A DNA stretch of 64,000 nt, from contig CAJNDS010000935.1 of NCBI GenBank assembly GCA_905221605.1, forward strand, positions 790,868 through 854,867, written 5' to 3'. A program made the translations under genes and the position numbers. This document shows, in pieces, positions 57,252 through 64,000 of the stretch (the stretch's first letter is position 1; each line of letters begins with the position of its first letter). Below the pieces are notes generated by a model. It saw only the letters and a list, made by a program, of their open reading frames with translations, did no database searches and was not told the origin of the DNA. The stretch comes from Symbiodinium natans (lineage: Eukaryota > Sar > Dinophyceae > Suessiales > Symbiodiniaceae).

Positions 57252-57647
57252 GGGACCTACCTGTGCCGTACAAGTTGCAGCCGAAAACTAAGCACAGACG
57301 ACAAGCAAACTGAAAGCACAAAGCGCCCGGAACAACTCAACAGTGCACGGCATGCAGATCTTTCTTCACTCGTGAGCTGCAGGTGAATGTGCAAGGACTG
57401 CCCGCAGCAGGGAAACACTGGCAGGCACTGACACTGCCGCCACAATCCCAACGGTATACAATTAGAGGAAAGCACACCACACACCAGCCCGGACGGCACG
57501 AAGGCTCGTGGCAGGCACCGACACTGCCGCCACGCAAGCCCATGCGTCTCGAAGAAACTTGGTATGCTGCGCACCAACCGCCGTGAAAACTTGCCATGCC
57601 TGGCCAACAGCTCAAAACCTGAGCACACAACTGCCCAGCACTGCTGC
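57252..57647 (-). other. Element spacer between the Ser/Cys ORF and Gag
   Basis: About 400 bp with a direct duplication (GGCAGGCACTGACACTGCCG at 57420 and a near copy at 57511). GTAGGT lies just before the Gag ATG and could be a splice donor. The open frames across this spacer look non-coding. Confidence 0.5.
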
Positions 57648-58262
57648 TCAAGGCTCGACGCGCTGCCTCTTTACTAAAGCCTCAAGCTGCAAGGACAACT
57701 GCTCGGGTGTTCTAATGTGTCTGCCACGATCACACTGATTGCAACGAGATGACTCAAGAACACAATGAGTAACAGTCAGTCTGAACACACTGGTGATCGA
57801 GCGGCCGCACACAAACACACCTCCGATTGCAGATGTCGAACTCGCTGCCAAGTGCAAGGTACCAGTCTTCGAGTGCCTCCATACTGTGCATCCCTCGCGC
57901 CACGCCGGAGGTGGTCGGAGGGCCGGGGCATTTGCCTGGGGATCCTCGCTAGCTTCACTGCTCGAATCCGACGAGGATGAGGAAGAACTCTCGTCTGTGC
58001 TGTCGATCCCGCCTTGAAGCGGGGAACGAGCAGGGACATCGCATGGATGGTCTGTCTCAAGGTCAGCACACGAAGGAATGGGGCCATCCAAAGCGTCACC
58101 ATCAAGAGGTCCCACGGCATCTTCGGTGCTTGCTTCCAGCAGAACTCGTGAGCTTGCTGCGCCATCTGAAGGGCCAGCCGGGCCGAAAACTTCTGCAGGC
58201 ACACCAGGCAGGATGCTGCCTGGTAAGGTGCCACTCACGACGGGCTCCCCACCTGAGACCAC
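57648..58262 (-). CDS. Ser-rich, Cys-containing protein downstream of the recombinase
   Basis: 204 residues in the -1 frame relative to the recombinase, overlapping its 3' end by 28 nt. Residues 90-112 hold an acidic Ser-rich run. The C-terminal 80 residues (WRHSKTGTLHLAAS, GVFVCGRSITSVF, then CVLESSRCNQCDRG) contain a Cys-x2-Cys motif and resemble a domain I associate with dinoflagellate YR retroelements. It may be the C-terminal part of the recombinase made by frameshifting or splicing. The function is unknown, possibly DNA binding. Confidence 0.5.
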   Translation of the reverse strand: MVSGGEPVVSGTLPGSILPGVPAEVFGPAGPSDGAASSRVLLEASTEDAVGPLDGDALDGPIPSCADLETDHPCDVPARSPLQGGIDSTDESSSSSSSDSSSEASEDPQANAPALRPPPAWREGCTVWRHSKTGTLHLAASSTSAIGGVFVCGRSITSVFRLTVTHCVLESSRCNQCDRGRHIRTPEQLSLQLEALVKRQRVEP

Positions 58263-59698
58263 GAGACTGGGAAATACCCAGAGCGACTAACATCTGGCAG
58301 AAACGTCTTCGCCCTGACAGCGGCAAGGCAGGCTTCCAGGGCACGCAAGGGTTTTGCCTGCAGATCACGGCTGTATACCGCCAAACTGCCGGTGAGGTCA
58401 GAATGGTGGCCCAGCACGAGGCGGTCGGCCTCAGATGCTCCAAATTTTGCAAGCATGGCTAAGAGGGTCGCCTTCATCGAATGTGCACCTGGTGGCGACC
58501 AAGGAAAAAGCGGCCCAACCAGGCGTTCCAAAAGAGAGCGCAGCCAGCATCGTGCGTCCTTTGTAACACACGGCTCGTGGCTCCACCCGCCCTCGACGGA
58601 GGGTAGATGCAGGAGTGCAACATGATCTTGTCCAATGGCCTGCAGGGGGCAGCCACATGTCTGAGAGACCTTCAACCACTCAACAGCCCATGGAGTCGCG
58701 CCAACACCAAAAACAGGTGCCACCAGAGGCATAGCGCCATGTTTCCTGCGCAACTTATGTGAGTGGCTTTGAAGTTCCACGTAGCCACCACAAACTGTGC
58801 CACCATCATAAATGAAATCTTGAAGAAACTGCGACACAGAAATGACATCACCCCAGCGTGCCCGCGCATAAGTGCAAAAGAGAAAACACCCACACGCGTA
58901 CCTGTCCTCGATACGTGCAGATGCATCTCTGAGAAAGGCCTCAAGAAGCAGCAGCTCTTGTACTGTCAATGCGCGGGCCTGCTTTCGCTGAGGTCGATCC
59001 TGGCGAGCACCCCGAAGGATACCACGTGCCCACGGAGTGTCCAACGTAGCTGGCTCAACTGTAACACCCAGAACATGCTTCGCAAAGTTGACGACTTCAA
59101 GGGCAGCCTCGATTGCCGTCGGGGAGACCTTCTGTTTGAGCAACACCTTCAGGTGAACTCGGAAAAAATGGGCTGTAATAGGAAGAGGTTCCTCACAGCC
59201 ATCCTCAACAAGATTCCGGAGGTACCTTCTGAGCTGGCGCAGCCGTGCTTCAAGGGTCGTATTGGCCTTCCCCGCGAGTGTCTCTGAGACGATGGCCAAC
59301 TGCTCGACGTACGATGTGGCTGCCTCAAGCATTGGCCCCAAAGTTGACCCACGCGGGTATCTCGTAAGGACATCAAGAAAGCCTTTACATGCCAATTCAC
59401 GTCTATCCTCAGGTGTACATCTCTTTGCCGAAAAAACCATCAGCCTGGAAACCGACATGTAGACAGCTTGATGGACTGGAAATTCAGGCCCACGTGCTTG
59501 CGTGTCCACAGCAGGTACCCGAGCAAGATCAAGTTCATTCGAGGTCACAACCATCCGTGGAAGCACTGGCGATGGCCTCCCGAAAATGTCTCTGAAGGGC
59601 GCAATATCCCACGGCATCACTAAGTCACCAGTCATGCTGACTGTGGCCATAGCCTCAGCAGCCAGTGCATGGAGCGGGGACCTTGCTGGAGGATCCAT
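58235..59698 (-). CDS. Tyrosine recombinase (YR) of the retroelement
   Basis: 487 residues. It would integrate the circular DNA copy by site-specific strand exchange through a 3'-phosphotyrosine. The helical core-binding region is about residues 115-235 (LEARLRQLRRYLRNLVEDG, VSPTAIEAALEVVNFAKHV). The catalytic domain is about 240-450: CTYARARWGDV (Arg281), GAHSMKATLL (His406, Lys409 where most family members have Arg), VLGHHSD (His431) and VYSRD (Tyr442 nucleophile). The start ATG follows a likely acceptor, CTTTTTTAG, at about 59707. The YR gene is first among the recognised enzyme genes rather than last, which is unusual for DIRS elements. Confidence 0.87.
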   Translation of the reverse strand: MDPPARSPLHALAAEAMATVSMTGDLVMPWDIAPFRDIFGRPSPVLPRMVVTSNELDLARVPAVDTQARGPEFPVHQAVYMSVSRLMVFSAKRCTPEDRRELACKGFLDVLTRYPRGSTLGPMLEAATSYVEQLAIVSETLAGKANTTLEARLRQLRRYLRNLVEDGCEEPLPITAHFFRVHLKVLLKQKVSPTAIEAALEVVNFAKHVLGVTVEPATLDTPWARGILRGARQDRPQRKQARALTVQELLLLEAFLRDASARIEDRYACGCFLFCTYARARWGDVISVSQFLQDFIYDGGTVCGGYVELQSHSHKLRRKHGAMPLVAPVFGVGATPWAVEWLKVSQTCGCPLQAIGQDHVALLHLPSVEGGWSHEPCVTKDARCWLRSLLERLVGPLFPWSPPGAHSMKATLLAMLAKFGASEADRLVLGHHSDLTGSLAVYSRDLQAKPLRALEACLAAVRAKTFLPDVSRSGYFPVSWSQVGSPS

Positions 59699-60131
59699 GG
59701 CAGTTTCTAAAAAAGTCCAAGGGACTTACAAAATACGACCGCTGTTCACATACCAGGCACAGGCAGAGAACCTGGCATGGTTATAGACTCTAACTTAGTG
59801 CACAAGTAACCCAAAGTAGGGACCAAAAACCCGGAAGGAACGTGGCCTAAGGTGGAAAAAAGGAACAGGGTTAAAATGAGAACCTAAAGGAAGACTCACC
59901 ATTGAACCGCAGGTCCTGCAGGACATCCCAAGGTTGCTCGAAGACACGACCCAGCAAACTGAAAGTCCATGTAGCAGCTCCGACCTCCCCCCGAACCGAG
60001 CTGAAACATGTGGTACCCTTTTAACGCCGCTGCTCAAAGAGTATGATGACAACTGGCCCCAAAAACCGCGCCTGAAAAAGCAGCGCCTGAACAATGGGCC
60101 ACACAGTGGAGGGTGCAAGAGGAGAAGAGTA
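59699..60131 (-). other. Element spacer with possible intron
   Basis: On the minus strand CAATGGTGAGTC near 59902 gives a strong GTGAGT donor, and CTTTTTTAG lies just before the recombinase ATG. A spliced leader region for the recombinase is plausible. No domain is recognised. Confidence 0.4.
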
Positions 60132-60800
60132 TCAATGCCTCTCAAGTGCCTGCAAGCGCCTGAGGACAGACCGGCGCGGACTGCGATCACTTGATGTCGT
60201 ACCTAATGCATCCTCAAGAGCAGAGATGCGACCTTCAAGGGCCTGCAACATCAGTGGTACATCTGCCAAGGACAGTGAAGACGAAGAGGGCCCGAAAGGG
60301 GGGCAAGCACCAGCAGGCACAGAGGTCGAAGGGACACAAATGAGCGAGTCCGTGGGGGCATCGACCACAGAATGCAAGAATGAGATGGAATCCGCCGACA
60401 GAGAAGAGAAACGCCCTGCGTCACGGCACAGCAGAGCCAGGTGCTGCAAGTCGGCGAGGGAGCATGCCTGCAACGCGGACCCCGAAATCAAAACCATACG
60501 ACCAAGTAAGCAACAGAGCCCATCACGAGAGACAGGCAAAAAGGGTGTTGGCTCAGACCCAGCGGGGTTGATGAAGGCGAAGCCACCCTCCAAGCCATCA
60601 CGGTCTGGTGCATCACTGTCGGAGAGAGGCCCCTCGTGAGGAATTGCGGGAGTGCTGGTATCACGGACAGCCCAGTTGCAAGGAAGCAGGATGGTCAAAA
60701 CGACTGCAAAGGAGCGTGATGGCATGGCACTCAAATGGCACACAAGAATGCTGCAAAGGCAAGAATGCCACAGGTAAAGCCACACAGACAGATAGTGCAA
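60132..60800 (-). CDS. First ORF of the retroelement, unknown
   Basis: Up to 222 residues. The N-terminal 45 residues are hydrophobic (VWLYLWHSCLCSILVCHLSA), and a second Met starts MPSRSFAVVLTILLP, so the true start is uncertain. The rest is Ser/Asp-rich, and the C-terminus (LMLQALEGRISALEDALG, RRLQALERH) looks like a coiled coil. No family is recognised. By position it could be a Gag-like or accessory protein, or may be joined by splicing to the recombinase. Confidence 0.4.
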   Translation of the reverse strand: MHYLSVWLYLWHSCLCSILVCHLSAMPSRSFAVVLTILLPCNWAVRDTSTPAIPHEGPLSDSDAPDRDGLEGGFAFINPAGSEPTPFLPVSRDGLCCLLGRMVLISGSALQACSLADLQHLALLCRDAGRFSSLSADSISFLHSVVDAPTDSLICVPSTSVPAGACPPFGPSSSSLSLADVPLMLQALEGRISALEDALGTTSSDRSPRRSVLRRLQALERH

Positions 60801-61060
60801 TCACGGCACAGGCCACCAGGGATGGCAACTGGGGATGCGGGCAAAAGGGAAAAAGGCGCTGCCTAGCAGCTGCAGCACGAAGGCGCACAGGCGCAACAAC
60901 CGTGCACTGACACAGTCAGTGAACTACTGCTCTTCGTGCGGCGATGGCCCTGGACAGCCACCTACGCACGGAACTGCACGCGCTACACCCCGTGTTAAGT
61001 GAGGGCCTGTTGCACACGAACCTGTTTGGGGCCACACAAGGTTCAAGCAAAACCAAGCCC

Positions 61061-61310
61061 AACAAAGAAATCTTGATGGCCAAAAACAATGGCCAGCTTC
61101 CTTGACTTGAGGTGGAGCGAGCGACGCATCACATGCTTTGTCTGAAACTCACAAATACCACCAGACTTTGGCAATGTGACAAACAGAGACAAGCAAGAAA
61201 ATCAGCTCCCGAAAATGCCAACAATGCAGACGTGTTGTTTATGCAAAACTCATAAACACACTTTTTGTTTTTGAGTCCTACAAAACCCTATCTGCAAGCA
61301 GAGAGGTAGC
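61061..61310 (-). repeat. Split direct repeat A1 (element 5' end)
   Basis: 250 bp, identical by eye to A2. The element begins on the minus strand with GCTACCTCTCTGC and probably carries the promoter, but no core promoter motif is evident. A 260-bp untranslated stretch (60801-61060) separates it from the first ORF. Confidence 0.95.
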
Positions 61311-63696
61311 AAGGTGGGACACCGTGCCCTTTCAATGCGGAATGCAGTTGCACACCGAGAGGTTTCGAGAGGCTTCAGGAACTCCAAGCATGAATACCAT
61401 GGTCAGGTTTCCATGTGTACCACTTCCTTCCAGCATAGTAGAGCGAATGCATCAAGTTTGGCGCGACACCAGCGATACCATCACTGCTATGCTGCTACAA
61501 TGATTAGCCTCCGCCGGCTCCGGCTGCCCTGTCGAGCTTCAGCTTGACTCTCAAGACATGGAGGCCTCCAAACCCTTAAAGACCAATTAGACTCTAAACC
61601 TCTGCAGGTCCAAGCCTCTCCCCCCAAGCCCAAGCAGGCCCAGCAAGCCACACAGCTTCGAAGACTTGAACGCGCAAGCTGAAACACGGAGGAAACCCAG
61701 GAGCCCACGCGAACCTCTGGGGCGTAAGTAATCGTCTTGGACGTCTAGTCTTAAGTCTAAGCACCCTTGCAACTCGCCCCAACGAAAACTTTCCTAGACA
61801 GCGACGGTGAGCAGGGCCCCAGGCTCTCGGTGGAGCTGCGCTGCAGCTGTCGCGGGTTCGGGTCAATGACCGCACCCTCATTCCTGGAATGCAGAATGCG
61901 GGCGGAAACGTGTTGTGCTAAGAAGAGATTTGACGTAACTACAATCATCACCATAACGCTCGAGTCGACGATCTCCTCCCCAAACCCTTCAAGGGATTAG
62001 GACTCGTACCCCTGAGGTGGTACCCCGAAAGGTGTCCTTTTATATTCTCCTCCCAATATGGTCTTTGTGTTCCCTTAGAGGATCTTAGAAAAGGGCCCAA
62101 GGAAAAATAGGGTTGGAATACTTACGAATAGTATTCCCTTCTGGTCCCTATATAAGTATACCATAATAACCCTGAAAATACTATTAAGGCCCCTAGCCCC
62201 GGTCCCCAAACCCTAAACTCAAAACCCTCAACCTTAGTTTAGGGGTCCAAGGTAGAGTCCCATATGAGCCCTGATGCCAGAGCAGAGGGCCAATGATTAG
62301 GCCCAGGCATCGCCGTGGCCAACCTAGAAGGCTTTGAGGAGGGCTCTTAGGTTTCAGGCAAGTTTCAGGTCTTTGAAGAGGGCTGTTTAGGGTTTAGGGT
62401 TTCGAGTTTAAGTTATATTTGTCGCGGGCGTGTAGGCACTTTGGGGATAGGGCGGTAGATCGGTTGGGGATCGGGGTTAGCATTCTCTTGAACATTGAAA
62501 CATGGTTTGGGAGCGTTGGTTGTTAAAGGGGTTGGTTAAATCTTGGCACTTTAAGGGCTCATGTTTTGGGCCACCGTCTGTAGGGCTGTTGATGGCTTTT
62601 GCTTGGGGCGAGGGTCTGGCTACGGGTTTACAAGGTTGGCCTTGCTTTGCCTTCCATAGCTTCCCCCCCCCGCCCCCAAATTACCAAAGCTACGAAGCGA
62701 AACCCGAGTCCGAAACGCCGGGGAGGCCCAAGAAGCCCAATTAGCCTGAACTTGGATGCCCCAAAAACCCTGAGATGCGCCAGTGCACTGGGACGCCGGG
62801 CACCCCAAGTTGATCCGACAGAGTGGCAACAATTTGCGCCTTTCGACGGTTGAAACATCACATGCCAAGCAGAACCGATCTTCTCTGGGTGTTCTCTCAC
62901 GGTTTCTGCAGCTTCCAACTCTCTTTGTCGACGTGCGTTGGGACAAATCCCATGGTGCTGGTTGCTGGAGACCCTGTGGGGCTCGCTGCCGTACAAGCAA
63001 CCTCTTCAAACACTTCGCCCGGCCTTTTATTAGGGGATTTTTGTCCAAAGCATTTTGGAATTAGGTTTGTTCAAGGGCTTTCTTGGAGGACGGGATCGTT
63101 GTTTCCGAAATGGAGGTAGCAGTTGTAAAGAGACGCTTCTTCTTGCTCAAGTTTTGCGCTTAGAGATTTGAGGGCCTTGAGAGGCTTCATTGGGATACAC
63201 GTGCGGAAGTCGCAAAAAGCATCCAGGCAAAGCTCCGGCACCATGCACGTGAGTCAAAAAGCGAACATCTACACCCTATAGACCTTCATCGGGTCACTAG
63301 AGAGTGTATCGACTCAGGTAAGCGCAGCTCAAGGTACAACAGGCATCTGGGATCGATGAACTCGTCGTTCTATTCTTTGATTTACGGATGCGGAAGTTCA
63401 GGGTTTGGCGTCAATGCCTTGCACCTGGGCCGTGTCCAACCACTTTTTGCTGGATGGGGACATTGGCCAAATCAAAAGGCGAGAACAGACATGCAGGCTC
63501 CCCGAAAACTATGCCCGCACTCACATTCCAAGATCAGGTTTGAATGAAACACGTTCCATTCTCACCCCTGAACCCTAACCCTAAACCCTGAACCCTAAAC
63601 CCTAAACCCTAAACCCTACCAAAACGCGCCAGGCCCATCTCAGGGCCGCTACATGTATAATATGTCTATTTATTTAGGACTTACGACAAGAAATTA
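61311..63696. other. Right flank of the element, unassigned
   Basis: Unique sequence with little telomere-type repeat: short blocks at 62205-62240, 62385-62400 and 63567-63618. An AT-rich stretch with short inverted repeats (GGAATACT/AGTATTCC near 62116-62138) may be a foldback remnant at about 62020-62190. Open frames up to 142 codons occur on both strands but none is recognised. Exons could be hidden here. Confidence 0.4.
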
Positions 63697-63873
63697 CTAA
63701 CCACCTGGTCGCCTCGGAGGCGCCTTAAAAAAGCGGGCTTTGGCTTTGGCCTTGGCTTTCGCCTTGGCAGCCTGTCTTTGAGCCCGTTCGGCTGGCAGCT
63801 GCGCCCTTCGCAGTGCCAGGGTGACATGGTTGCGGGTCTGGCGGTCTGACAGCCCGCAACCGCAAGTAGTGGC
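63697..63873 (-). CDS. Candidate 3' exon of an unidentified gene
   Basis: On the minus strand an acceptor-like GACCAG is followed by an open frame reading ATTCGCGLSDRQTRNHVTLA, LRRAQLPAERAQRQ, a Lys/Ala repeat (AAKAKAKAKAKARFF) and KAPPRRPGG, then a stop (63697). The basic Lys/Ala tail is typical of a nuclear or ribosomal-type C-terminus. No upstream exon is identified; upstream sequence lies toward or beyond the window end. The family is unknown. Confidence 0.4.
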   Translation of the reverse strand, partial: ATTCGCGLSDRQTRNHVTLALRRAQLPAERAQRQAAKAKAKAKAKARFFKAPPRRPGG

Positions 63874-64000
63874 CTGGTCAAGAAAAAGCATAACGAGTCG
63901 GAAAAGAACAACCACAGACCACACCAAAAACAAACAAACAACTGTCCGCCTTTCATGAGATGGTCGATGTAGTTGACACGGCGGACGTGCCTCCCCGCCC

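Larger units (their letters stand above)
51363..61310 (-). mobile_element. DIRS-order (PAT/Kangaroo-like) tyrosine-recombinase retrotransposon with split direct repeats
   Basis: The element is 9,948 bp on the minus strand. Its ends are split direct repeats: A1 (61310-61061), internal ORFs, B1 (52164-51905), A2 (51906-51657), a 34-bp spacer, B2 (51622-51363). By eye A1 and A2 are identical over 250 bp, and B1 and B2 differ at 2 of 260 positions, so the insertion is recent. B1 and A2 overlap by the dinucleotide GC, and the outer ends also finish in GC, as expected if a circular intermediate is joined and integrated by a tyrosine recombinase without target duplication. ORFs, 5' to 3': unknown, recombinase, Ser/Cys-rich, Gag-like, methyltransferase-like, oxygenase-like plus RT, RNase H. 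Left flank is the 570-bp satellite; right flank is unassigned. PAT and Kangaroo elements are the known precedents for A1-ORF-B1A2B2. Confidence 0.88.

Overview
The window looks like nuclear DNA of a dinoflagellate, probably close to Symbiodiniaceae. Four things point there: Arabidopsis-type telomere heptamers (TTTAGGG/CCCTAAA) used as a pervasive interspersed repeat; a VPS4 gene in about 13 very short exons whose introns mostly start with GC or GA; a degenerate ubiquitin-like plus RCC1-type repeat gene of a kind common in Symbiodinium; and a tyrosine-recombinase retroelement whose Gag-like protein resembles dinoflagellate polyproteins. The species call is inference. No rRNA, tRNA, spliced-leader or CRISPR locus was recognised.

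Positions 1 to about 41,500 are a mosaic. Arrays of TTTAGGG-type heptamers, 20 to 360 bp long and in both orientations, alternate every 100-300 bp with spacers of unique sequence. The spacers hold short foldback (MITE-like) elements of several families, AT and CATG microsatellites, poly-G/C tracts and gene debris: the RCC1-type pseudogene at 17.7-18.6 kb and two small coding fragments at 24.6 and 30.6 kb. Several arrays sit inside foldback elements, so at least some entered or expanded in pre-existing DNA. A GACGACGG minisatellite bounded by inverted repeats occupies 38.0-38.6 kb.

From 41.5 to 49 kb telomere-type repeats thin out. The minus strand carries a recognisable but partial VPS4-type AAA ATPase gene (45.36-48.65 kb). 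Two of its introns contain telomere-type arrays and two contain foldback elements. From 49.1 to 51.36 kb there are four tandem copies of a roughly 570-bp satellite, each containing a large hairpin.

From 51,363 to 61,310 lies a near-complete, apparently young 9.95-kb YR retrotransposon on the minus strand. Its ends are split direct repeats in the order A1 - ORFs - B1 - A2 - B2, the PAT/Kangaroo arrangement of the DIRS order. In element orientation the reading frames are an unknown ORF, tyrosine recombinase, a Ser-rich/Cys ORF, a Gag-like zinc-finger protein, a cytosine-methyltransferase-like protein, and a 2OG-Fe(II)-oxygenase-like domain fused to reverse transcriptase with RNase H. Having both a DNA-methyltransferase-like and a base-oxygenase-like domain in one DIRS-type element is the most striking feature of the window. 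From 61.3 kb to the end there is mostly unassigned DNA, with a possible 3' exon of another gene at 63.7 kb.
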